A stretch of DNA of 64,000 nt, taken from contig CM019693.1 of assembly GCA_009760885.1 (NCBI GenBank), positions 50,168,853-50,232,852 on the forward strand, read 5' to 3'. The stretch comes from Achatina immaculata (Eukaryota > Mollusca > Gastropoda > Stylommatophora > Achatinidae). Under the pieces are notes generated by a model that searched no databases, was not told where the DNA came from, and saw nothing but the letters and a program-made list of their open reading frames with translations. Below, one piece after another: positions 54,001 to 64,000 of the stretch. A program made the translations under genes and the position numbers. The stretch's first letter is position 1. The number at the start of each line of letters is the position of its first letter.

Positions 54001-57000
54001 AGCTTACACTGGCTACATAATTCTTACACTGGCTGCTGGAGGCTTACACTGGCTAATAGAGGCTTACACTGGCTACTAGAGTCTTACACTGGCTACCAGA
54101 GGCTTACACTGTCTACTAGAGGCTTACACTGGCTACTAGAGCTTACACTGGCAACTAGAGGCTTACACTGGCTACATAAGGCTTACACTGGCTACTACAG
54201 GCTTACACTGGCTACATAAGGCTTACAATGGCTACTAGAGGCTTATACTGGCCACATAAGGCTTACACTGGCTACTAGAGTCTTACACTGGCTACTTGAG
54301 GCTTACACTGACTACTAGAGGCTTACATTGGCCACATAAGGCTTACACTGTCCACATAAAGCTTACACTGTCCACATAAGGTTTACACTGTCCACGTAAG
54401 GCTTACACTGGTTACTAGAGGCTTACACTGGCAACTACAGGCTTACACTGGCAACTACAGGCTTACACTGGTCACTAGAGGCTTACACTGGCCACTAGAA
54501 GCTTACACTGGCCACATAAGGCTTACACTGGCCACTAGAGGATTACACTGGCCACTAGAGGCTTACACTGGCAACTAGAGGCTTACACTGGCCACTAGAG
54601 GCTTACACTGGTAACTAGAGGCTTACACTGGCAACTAGAGTCTTACACTGGCAACTAGAGGCTTACACTGCCCACTAGAGGCTTACACTAGCCACTAGAG
54701 GCTTATACTGGCAACTAGAGGCTTACACTAGCAACTAGAGGCTTACACTGGTCACTAGAGGCTTATACTGGCCACTAGAGGCTTATACTGGCCACTAGAG
54801 GCTTACACTGGCCACTAGAGGCTTACACTGGCCACATAAGGCTTACACTGTCCACATAAGTCTTACACTGTCCACATAAGGCTTACACTGGCTACTAGAG
54901 GCTTACACTGGTTACATAAGGCTTACACTGGCCACATAAGGCTTACACTGGCTACATAAGGCTTACACTGTCTACATAAGGCTTACACTGGCCACATAAG
55001 GCTTACACTTTCTACTAGAGGCTTACACTGTCTACTAGAGGCTTACACTGGATACTATATGCTTACACTGGTTATTAGACGCTTATACTGTCTACTAAAG
55101 GCTTAAATTGGCCAAATAAGGCTTACAATGGCCACACAAGGTTTACACTGGCTACTAGAGGCTTGCTCTGGCTACTAGAGGCTTACACTGGCCACATAAG
55201 GCTTACACTGGCAACATAAGGCATACACTGGCTACCAGAGGCTTACACTGGCTACTAGATTCTTACACTGGCTACTAGAGGCTTACACTGGCTACTAGAG
55301 GCTTACACTGGCTACTAAAGGCTTACACTGGCTACTAGAGGCTTTCACTGGCCACATAAGGCTTACACTGGCTACTAGAGGATTACACTGGCTACCAGAG
55401 GCTTACACTGGCTACATAAGGCTTACACTGGCTACTAGAGACTTACACTGGCTACATAAGGCTTACAATGGCTACTAGAGGCTTAAACTGGCTACATAAG
55501 GCTTACACTGGCTACTAGAGGCTTAGACTGGCTACTTGAAGCTTACACTGGCCACATAAAGCTTACACTGGCCACATAAGGCTTACACTGACCACATAAG
55601 GCTTACAATGTCCACGTAAGGCTTTCACTGGCAACTAGAGTCTTACACTGGCAACTACAGGATTACACTGGCAACTAGAGGCTTACACTGGCAACTAGAG
55701 GCTTACACTTTCCACATAAGGCTACACTGGCAACTAGAGGGTTACACTGCCCACTAGAGACTTATACGGGCTATTAGAGGCTTATACTGGCAACTAGATG
55801 CTTACACTGGCCACTAGAGGCTTACACTTGCAACTAGAGGCTTACACTGGCAACTAGATGCTTACACTGGCAACTAGAGGCTTACACTGGTCACTAGAGT
55901 CTTATACTGGCCACGAGAGGCTTGTACTGGCTACTAGAGTCATACACTGGCTACAAAAGGCTTACACTGGCTACTAGAAGCTTACACTGGCAACATAATT
56001 CTTACACTTGCTGCTGGAGCCTTACACTGGCTAATAGAGGCTTACACTGGCTGCTAGAGTCTTACACTGGCTACCAGAGGCTTACACTGTCTACTAGAGG
56101 CTTACACTGGCTACTAGAGGCTTACACTGGCTACTAGAGGCTTACACTGGCTACATAAGGCTTACACTGGCTACTAGAGGTTTACACTTGCTACATAAGG
56201 CTTACAATGGCTTCTTGAGGCTTATAATGGCTACATAAGGCTTACACTGGCTACTAGAGTCTTATACTGGCTACTTGAAGCTTACACTTACTACTAGAGG
56301 CTTACATTGGCTACTAGAGGCTTACACTGTTCACATAAGGCTTACACTGTCCACATAAGGCTTACACTGTCCACATAAGGTTTACACTGTCCACGTAAGG
56401 CTTACACTGGTTACTAGAGGCTTACACTGGCAACTACAGGCTTACACTGGCAACTACAGGCTTACACTGGCCACTAGAGGCTTACACTGGCCACTAGAAG
56501 CTTATACTGGCCACTAGAGGCTTACACTGGCCACTAGAGGCTTACACTGGCAACTAGAGGCTTACACTGTCCACTAGAGGCTTACACTGGCAACTAGAGT
56601 CTTACACTGGCAACTAGAGACTTACACTGGCCACTAGAGGTTTACACTGGCAACTAGAAGCTTACACTGGCAACTAGAGGCTTACACTGTTGCTACTAGA
56701 GGCTTTCACTGGCTACTAGATGCTTACACTGGCCACATAAGTCTTACACTGGCTACTAAAGGCTTACACTGTCTACTAGAGGCTTACACTGGCTACTAGA
56801 AGCTTACACTGGCTACTAGAGGCTTACACTGACTACTAGAGGCTTACACTGTCTACTAGAGGCTTATACTGGCCACATAAGTCTTACACTGGCTACTAGA
56901 AGCTTACACTGGCTACTAGAAGCTTACACTGGCTACTAGAGACTTACACTGGCCACATAAGGCTTACACTGTCTACTAGAGGCTTACACTGGCTACTAGA

Positions 57001-59211
57001 GGCTTACACTGTCTACTAGAGGCTTACACTGTCTAGTAGAGGCTTACACTGGCCACATAAGACTTACACTGGCTACTAGAGGCTTACACTGTCTACTAGA
57101 GGCTTACACTGGCCACATAAGGCTTACACTGACTACTAGAGGCTTAAACTGGCTACTAGAGGCTTACACTGGCTACTACAGGCTTACACTGGCTACATAA
57201 GGCTTACGCTGGCTACTAGAGGCTTACACTGGCTACTAGAGGATTACACTGGCTACTGGAGGCTTACACTGGCTACATAAGGCTTACACTTTCTACTAGA
57301 GGCTTACAATGGCCACATAAGGCTTACACTGGCTATTAGAGGCTTACACTGGCTACTAGAGGCTTACACTGTCCACATAAGGCTTACACTGGCTACTAGA
57401 GGCTTACACTGGCTACATAAGACTTACACTGGCTACTTGAGGCTTACACTGGCCACATAAGGCTTACACTGGCTACTAGAGGCTTAAACTGGCTACTTGA
57501 AGCTTACACTGGCTAATAGAGGCTTACACTGGCCACATAAGGCTTACACTGTCCACATAATGCTTACACTGTCCACATAAGGCTTACACTGTCCACGTAA
57601 GGCTTACACTGGCAACTAGAGTCTTACACTGGCAACTACAGGCTTACACTGGCAACTAGAGGCTTACACTGACAACTAGAGGCTTACACTGGCCACTAGA
57701 AGCTTATACTGGCCACTAGAGGCTTACACTTTCAACTAGAGGCTTACACTGGCAACTAGAGTCTTACACTGGCAACTAGAGGCTTACACTGGCTACATAA
57801 GGCTTACAATGGCTACTAGAGGCTTACACTGTCCACATAAGGCTTACACTGGCTACATAAGGCTTACACTGTCCACATAAGTCTTACACTAAAGCTTACA
57901 CTGTCCACATAAGGTTTACACTGTCCACATAAGGATTACACTGGATAGTAGATGCTTACACTGGCTACTAGAGATTTACACTGGCTACTATAGGCTTACA
58001 CAGGCTGCTAGAGGCTTACACTGGATACAAAAGGCTTACAATGGCTACTAGAGTCTTACACTGTCCACATAAGGCTTACACTTTCCACATAAGGCTTAAA
58101 CTGGCCACATAAGTCTTACACTGGCTACTAGAGGCTTACACTGGCTACTAGATGCTTACACTGGCTACTAGAGGCTTACACTGGCTACTAGAGGCTTACA
58201 CTGGTTACTAGAGGCTTACACTGGCCACATAAGGCTTACACTGCCTACTAGAGGCTTACACTGGCAACTAGATGCTTACACTGGCTACTAGAGTCTTATA
58301 CTGGCTACATAAAGCTTACACTGGCTACATAAAGCTTACACTGGCTACATAAGGCTTACACTGGCTACTAGAGGCTTACACTGTCCACATAAGGCTTACA
58401 CTGTCCACTAGATGCTTACACTGGCTACTAGATGCTTACACTGGCCACATAAGGCTTACACTGTCCACATAAGGCTTACACTGGCCACATAAGGCTTACA
58501 CTGGCTACTAGAGGCTTACACTGTCCACATAAGGCTTACACTGGCTACTAGAGGCTTACACTGTCCACATAAGGCTTACACTGTCCACATAAGGCTTACA
58601 CTGTCCACATAAGGCTTACACTGTCCACATAAGGCTTACACTGTCCACATAAGGCTTACACTGTCCACATAAGGCTTACACTGTCCACATAAGGCTTACA
58701 CTGGCTACTAGAGGCTTACACTGGCTACATAAGGCTTACACTTGCTACTAGAGTCTTACACTGGCTACATAAGGCTTACACTGGCCACATAAGGCTTACA
58801 CTGGCTACATAAAGCTTACACTGGCTACATAAGGCTTTCACTGGCTTCATAAGTCTTACACTGGCCACATAAAGCTTACACTGGCTACTAGATGCTTACA
58901 GTGGCTACTAGAGGCTTAAAATGGATACTAGAGGCTTACACTGGCTACTAGAGGTTTACACTGTCTACTAGAGGCGTACACTGGCCACATAAGGCTCACA
59001 CTGGCTACTACAGGCTTACACTGGCTACTAGAAGCTTACACTGACTACTGGAGGCTTACACTGGCCACATAAGGCTTACACTGGCTACTAGACGCTTACA
59101 CTGGCTACTAGAGGCTTATACTGGCTACTAGAGGCTTACACTGGCTACTAGAGGCTTACACTTGCTACTAGAGGCTTACACTAGCCACATAAGGCTTACA
59201 CTGTCTACTAG
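54001..59211 (+). repeat. ~20-bp satellite, GGCTTACACTGGCTACTAGA subfamily
   Basis: Roughly 260 units of a strict 20-bp repeat. Two unit types, CTACTAGA and CCACATAA, alternate irregularly, with a run of almost pure TCCACATAAGGCTTACACTG at 58.56-58.70 kb. TTAC and TAG phase keeps most frames closed. No genes seen. Confidence 0.97.
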
Positions 59212-59289
59212 GATCTCAACATGAGAAAATTGAAAAGGAAAAGCCTATAATAATGCCCTTACTATCATTGTTATACGAATACTGCTATA

Positions 59290-61316
59290 GATACTCCCCC
59301 CTCCCTTGCAGCAGAGATTTGCCCATGCAAACACACCATCACGGTTCTCAGAAAGCACATACACCCATATCTCATCCCAATAGGACACTCAGCTGTCCAA
59401 CATGTCAACTAAATACAGGTGATGACATCCTCCAAAATAAAAATAGGACATCAAGTCATCTCCAATATTTCAGCTAATTGCATCTTATGACATCCTTCAC
59501 AAGCAATAGGACGTCAGATCAATAAAAAATTATACATGGCATACATCTGCAAATCACACACTATCAAAACATCAAGATATGCTACATCATAAAATATATG
59601 ACACATCACCAGATATCTGACACATCAGCAAATATATGCCACATCATCAAATATATGACACATCATTAAATATATGCCACATCATCAAATATATGACACA
59701 TCATTAATACAATAACTGTCATAACATACAAGGTCAAGACAATCAGACAAAACGTGACTCATCTCTGGCTAACTGCTCTAGAAGCCACCTAAAAAAAAAC
59801 ATTTCAGCTCGGCAGTCAAACAGCATATATATAGCATGAACATTGCATAACTTAGCTATACGCACGATATGCAATTCAATAACAGTCATATTTGTTTTAA
59901 AAAATGCATGGTAAAACAACAATTATTTTCAAAAACAAATATGATACAAAAACCATCAATAATCTCAGTACCGCCCAAACAAAAACAAAAGCGGTCAATA
60001 GGTCAACTCTTACGGTCAACCCAAGGGCCAACACTCTGATACCGTGAGAACTTTGTTCACAGTCACATACACATCAACTATCAGACCTCCACGTGAAACA
60101 CAACACAACCACATGAGTGCGCCCAAAACATTACAAACATGAAAACACAGGCTACTACACGGGCCAAAGCAAACTATCAGACCATTCACGGAAAATATGA
60201 AGTCTCGAGTACTACACACAGACCAATGCAAAAATAAATGCGCCAGTACTCGAATCACACTTAGAATACAATAAAACCCAATAATGAACTTGGCCAACTA
60301 TATCAAAACAAAAAGCCAAGTTACATAACAATAATAAAGTTACACAAAATGTGTTGACATAGATGGCGTAGGGAGGAAAAAAAAACACGCCAACTCCCTG
60401 ACTATAAGTATCGTACACACATAAACAGTGCGGAATACAAAATGCAGCGTGTACCATTCACACTCAACTCAATACAAAAGCGAGCATACCATTGTGCTCA
60501 AATACTACATAATAACAATCGCCCACTAAAAAAAACATATAAACGACCGGAAAGATTTGACACAATCAATGGCAATGGCACAGCAAGCAAACTCAGTTCA
60601 TAATCTAATGTAACCTAATTATTTTCCTATAAGTAAGGGAAGATTCACCAAACTAATCAGAAACTGTTACTACTATCCACCACAAGACCTGATGAATTCC
60701 ATCAAAAGAAAAGGAAATTAGTCCAAAAGTTCTAGAAAGTACCTACTCCTGGAACTAGAGAGAAAGTGAAACAAGTTCCAAGTTCTTAGATAGAAACACC
60801 TCCGAGAGGCTGTAGCTGGTTCCCCTCCAGTCGTGATAACTACAGGTAGAGTCCGTGCACATTCTTCCCAGCTGTAGAGAGTCAGCTGTAGAGTTTCCCC
60901 ACCAGGAAACATTTAGAGCCAGAAATGGCCCCTCAAGGACATAGCAAGCCAGAGAGCCAGGGTTGGCCCCCTCCGTATGAACAGCAGACTAGAGTGCCGA
61001 ATCATCTCCCCATCCGCCTCCAGGAGAGCTTGGAAAGGCTAGTACGATTATCCTTCACAGTGACAGCATACACGAACAGATTCCTCTCACGTAGGGACAG
61101 CATACGACAGTCAGGCTCATACAAACAACGATGAATGAAAACAGTCCATGCCGCTCACAGTTCTTGTTGGCGAAATCGAAAATAACAAGAATAGCGACGA
61201 CACAGAGCAGCAGGAGTTCGTCGTACCTTAGGGCCAGGACATTACCTTCTGTACCAAGTGTGTGTGTTGCCCCACTGCGACACCTCCACCGATCGTAGTT
61301 TTATGTCGCCAAGGTG
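59290..61316 (-). other. Interior of the LTR element, non-coding
   Basis: Two kilobases with only short frames (longest ~93 codons), no protease, RT, RNase H or integrase motifs on either strand. There are short repeats of ATATATGACACATCATCAAA near 59590-59705. GC content is higher toward the PBS (60.7-61.3 kb). Confidence 0.5.
59294..59307 (-). other. Polypurine tract
   Basis: AAGGGAGGGGGGAG on the minus strand, four bases before the 3' LTR fragment: the expected plus-strand priming site. Confidence 0.6.
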
Positions 61317-61335
61317 GGTCTCCCCGACGGCACCA
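61317..61335 (-). other. Primer-binding-site-like sequence
   Basis: TGGTGCCGTCGGGGAGACC. The TGG start pairs with a tRNA CCA end, and TGGTGCCG would pair with a tRNA ending CGGCACCA. The tRNA identity is not determined. Confidence 0.5.
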
Positions 61336-62010
61336 ATTATAATAGGATTTGTGCTGTGTGGTCATCTGAAATAACAGGGCAATCTTTTGGTGACACAGAC
61401 TTTGCTGTGTATATGAGACTCGTTAGCTGGGCCGTGTCGACATACATTGTGCTGATTCACGTTACGCACGTGAATATCAGGGTCGACTTCCATCTTGCTC
61501 TTCGAGAGTTGAGGTTACTGGACTAGTTACACACATAATTCCAGCTCTCACTCTCACCTGCTGGATTAGTTAAACACTGTTCCAGACATACTTCTCATCC
61601 AGGCTCGTTCAAAACCTCACGTTGACGACAACCGGTACAGATAGTCAAGTAAATCCTGGGTAACGGTGACTTGGAACATTTATTGATGGAATGATGATAA
61701 TGCTGATGAAAATAACATTAAATTCGACTGCCGGCTGGTTATCCCTGCCATGTGGCCAGTCCATTCATAAGTACAACTAAAATGTTCATCTGCTCCACGA
61801 AGACATCACACAGCTCGACAAAAACACGTCCACGCAGTTCCACGTTCAAACCAAGACTCAAACTCCACCGACTCAGCATTGCCCCTACAATTTCCTGTCA
61901 CGGGTTTTGCAGCCCACGTGACCTTCTCGAATGATCTCAATAGGAGAAAATTGAAAAGGAAAAGCCTATAATAATGCCCTCACTATCATTGTTATACGAA
62001 TACTGCTATA
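61336..62010 (-). repeat. Presumed 5' LTR
   Basis: On the minus strand it runs from TATAGCAGTATTCG to CCTATTATAAT, immediately before the PBS. It includes AATAAA (61684-61679) as polyadenylation signal. The ends are not the canonical TG...CA. Confidence 0.55.
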
Positions 62011-63128
62011 TGCCACTAGAGGCTGAAATTGGCCACTAGAGGCTTAAATGTGGCCACTAGAGGCTTAATCTCTCCATTGATGCTTACATTGGCCTCTAGA
62101 TGATTACACTGTGCACTAGTTGCTTACACTAGTCAATAGATGTTAACACTAGTCACACTGGCCACTAGAGGCTTACACTGACCACTACATGCTTACACTG
62201 GCCATTGATTATCTAACTGGCCTGTAGATGATTACACTGGCTTCTAGATGATTACACTGGCCACTAGATGATCACACTGGCCAGTGATGTTCTCTCTGGC
62301 CACTAGATGATTACACTTGCCATTGAATATTGCTACCCTCTAGATGATCTCACTTGCCAATGGATGATTACACTGGCCAGTAGATGATTACACTGGCCAC
62401 TAAATGATGATCCCACTGGCCAGTAGATGATCCCACTGGCCAGTAGAAGATTACTCTGGCCACTAGATGATCCCACTGGCCCCTAAATACTTACACTGGC
62501 CACTAGATATTTACACTGCCCACCAAATGTTTTCACTGGGCACCAGATGCTTCCACTGGTCATCAGATGTTTTCACTGGTCACTAGGTGATTACACAGGC
62601 CATTGAAGATTACTGGCCTCTAGATGATTACACTGTCCACTAGATGCTTACACTGGTCGCTAAATGCTTACACTGGCCTCTAGATGCTTACACTGCCCAC
62701 CAGATGTTTTCACTGGCCACTAAATGGTTACACTTCCTACCAGATGCTTACACCGTCCCTAGATGCTTACACTGGCCACTAGATGCTTAAACTTGCTACC
62801 ATATGCTTACATTTGTCACTGGATAATCTTACTGGGTACTAGATGGTCACACTGGCCTCTAGATGCTTATACTGGCCCCTAGATTTTCTTCCTGGCCATT
62901 AGATTCTTACATTGGTCACTAGATGAACTTTTTGGCCACTAGATGCTCTCATTCACCTCTAGATGTTGTCACTGACCACTAGATGCTTACATTGGCTACT
63001 AGATGCTTTGACTGGCCACAAGATGATCACATTTTCCTCTGGATGGTTACAGTAGATGATCTTACACTAGGTGATCAATGTGGCCAATGGATGATCTCAA
63101 TCGCCAATAGATGATCTCACTGGCCACT
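62011..63128 (+). repeat. ~20-bp satellite, right block E
   Basis: Diverged units mixing GATGATTACACTGGCCACTA, GATGCTTACACTGGCCACTA and GATGTTTTCACTGG. More heterogeneous than the block before the LTR element. Confidence 0.93.
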
Positions 63129-63141
63129 AGATTATCACAGT
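63129..63141 (+). repeat. Target-site duplication, left
   Basis: AGATTATCACAGT, identical to 63928-63940, flanking the following element. Confidence 0.85.
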
Positions 63142-63927
63142 CTTATCTTATATCTTATATCCTTCCCGTGCCGTTAAACGTCACATAGGGCTCGTAAAGT
63201 AGTTCGCCAATTTTTCCTGTCTTCGGCGAGTCTTTCAACCTCATCAAAGGATTTTATGCCTGTTAACTTGGCCTCTTTTAATAATGTCATCTTCAGAGTT
63301 TCACGCGGTCTGCCCCTTTTTCTTCGGCCTGTTGTGTTCCACCTGATAGCTTGTTTTGGGATTCTCTGATCATTTCTTCTCATCAAGTGACCAACATATG
63401 TCCATCTCCTTTTCCTGCTCACCCATGAGACTGGTTGTTGTTCAGTCATCTGTCTTATCTCTGCATTGTTCTTGAATTCATTCCACTTGATGCCGAGTAT
63501 TTTCCTTAGGCATTTGTTTTCAAAAGAGTCTAATTTCTTTTCTATTTCTTTAGTTGTTTTCCAGCTTTCGCATGAATAAATGAGGGTGGATATTACATTT
63601 GAATTGAATAGTCTTAACTTGGTTTTTTGTTGGTGCTGCCATCGTTCTCACATTCCAGAATCCAACCCTTGTCACATGTTTGGGGCCGACGAATGAGCTC
63701 TTCGGAGTTGGCATCCCTGATGCTCGGTTGGTTTCTCTGCGAGTTTCCATAACGATATCTTTTTTTCCCATCTGGAGTTGCCTCTAGATAGGTCTCAGGA
63801 TAAGGTTGTTAGCCTTATGCCCAACTCCCGGTACATGATATGTAACAGATCAAGCGGAATTCCGCTGATTTCTGCATGCCGGCGAGAGCGTTTTAAAAAC
63901 GACCGCCATCTTGCACGTCACGCCGGA
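63142..63927 (-). mobile_element. Internally deleted RTE-like LINE with both ends
   Basis: A 786-bp minus-strand element with a perfect 13-bp TSD. The 5' UTR is present (contains GCTAACAACCTTATCCTG, like the 50.6-kb LINE). It then joins the first endonuclease residues to the last part of the RT tail and ends in a (GATATAA)-type tail. About 2.5 kb of ORF2 is missing, so it can move only by using another element's enzymes. Confidence 0.8.
63174..63771 (-). pseudogene. Fused endonuclease start and RT C-terminus
   Basis: The first frame runs MGKKDIVMETRRETNRASG to VTRVGFWNVRTMAAPTKNQV, the start of the endonuclease, then crosses the deletion joint into sequence that in another frame reads LFNSNVISTLIYSCESWKTT. 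The last frame reads RRWTYVGHLMRRNDQRIPKQ, GRRKRGRPRETLKM and LAEDRKNWRTTLRALCDV. The joint lies near 63620. Confidence 0.8.
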
Positions 63928-63956
63928 AGATTATCACAGTAGCTAGTATATATTTT

Positions 63957-64000
63957 GAGCAGTAATAACTTCAGGTGGGAAATGCAGAACGGAAATTAAG
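63957..64000 (+). mobile_element. RTE-like LINE fragment cut by window end
   Basis: AGCAGTAATAACTTCAGGTG then GGAAATGCAGAACGGAAATT matches the AVITSDGKYRTEI segment of the element at 47560-47600. It continues past the window. Confidence 0.75.

Larger units (their letters stand above)
59212..62010 (-). mobile_element. Non-coding LTR retrotransposon, 3' LTR truncated
   Basis: A 2.8-kb segment interrupts the satellite. Its two ends share a 78-bp direct repeat (59212-59289 and 61933-62010, 74/78 identical). On the minus strand the right copy begins a ~675-bp 5' LTR that ends next to a PBS-like TGGTGCCGTCGGGGAGACC. The left copy follows a polypurine tract and is the first 78 bp of a truncated 3' LTR. 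The ~2-kb interior has no gag or pol, so it is non-autonomous (LARD-like) or fully decayed. Confidence 0.65.

Noticed and set aside
54001..59211. Possible gene hidden in the GGCTTACACTGG satellite (frames with YTGY/LHWL repeats)
   Set aside because: 20-bp unit with periodic stops; the few open stretches are short and purely repetitive.
59290..61316. Search for gag/pol in the LTR element interior
   Set aside because: No frame over ~95 codons and no protease, RT or integrase motif on either strand, so no CDS is called.

Overview
The window is eukaryotic nuclear DNA from an invertebrate. It contains a spliced gene with consensus GT/AG introns, several clades of non-LTR retrotransposon (RTE/BovB-like and I/Nimb-like), Tc1 and mariner transposons, an LTR-type element, a tRNA-like SINE head and a very large load of micro-, mini- and satellite DNA. 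The mix of RTE-type LINEs with short-tandem-repeat tails, an I-type LINE with RNase H, and extracellular vWA proteins suggests a lophotrochozoan, perhaps a gastropod mollusc. That is an inference from element style, not a species call. There are no prokaryotic operons, rRNA genes or CRISPR arrays.

Layout. 1-10.27 kb is a transposon graveyard: a nearly complete minus-strand RTE-like LINE (146-3242); a Tc1 element with two in-frame stops, ~80-bp terminal inverted repeats and an internal 16 x 40-bp minisatellite (3243-5377); and a 5'-truncated I/Nimb-type LINE with an RNase H domain (5415-6555). The I-type LINE sits in a 75-bp tandem repeat next to an RT fragment, and a 1.88-kb piece spanning both is tandemly duplicated (5639-9403). 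10.27-15.53 kb is a ~20-bp satellite (core CTAGATGATCACACT) interrupted by one LINE with a clean 12-bp target-site duplication (TSD).

16.24-41.64 kb holds the one host gene I can reconstruct: a secreted protein with two von Willebrand factor A (vWA) domains. It has a signal-peptide exon (16239-16274) and eight exons between 24962 and 40522, all with compatible phases except the first junction, where a small exon must be missing. Its first vWA domain has a complete MIDAS metal site; the second has lost it. Almost every intron, and the 3' UTR, carries its own unrelated minisatellite (units 16-64 bp). One 39-bp array of about 44 copies appears to have been seeded by the gene's own 5' splice junction.

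43.56-63.13 kb is again the ~20-bp satellite, in several subfamilies with 40- and 60-bp higher-order units and ~0.35-kb block duplications. It is interrupted by an RTE fragment (47212-48558), a LINE of the type annotated in animals as 'craniofacial development protein 2-like' that has lost its RT core (50617-53174), a 100-base assembly gap (53901-54000), a non-coding LTR-type element with PBS, polypurine tract and truncated 3' LTR (59212-62010), and an internally deleted LINE derivative with a 13-bp TSD (63142-63927). The last 44 bases are another fragment of the RTE family seen at the left edge and at 47 kb.

No functional pathway links these genes; every transposon ORF in view is broken. The main interest is how the repeats arose and how insertions, duplications and satellites can be ordered in time from TSDs and empty sites. 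I found nothing that I would defend as a new defence, toxin or regulatory system.
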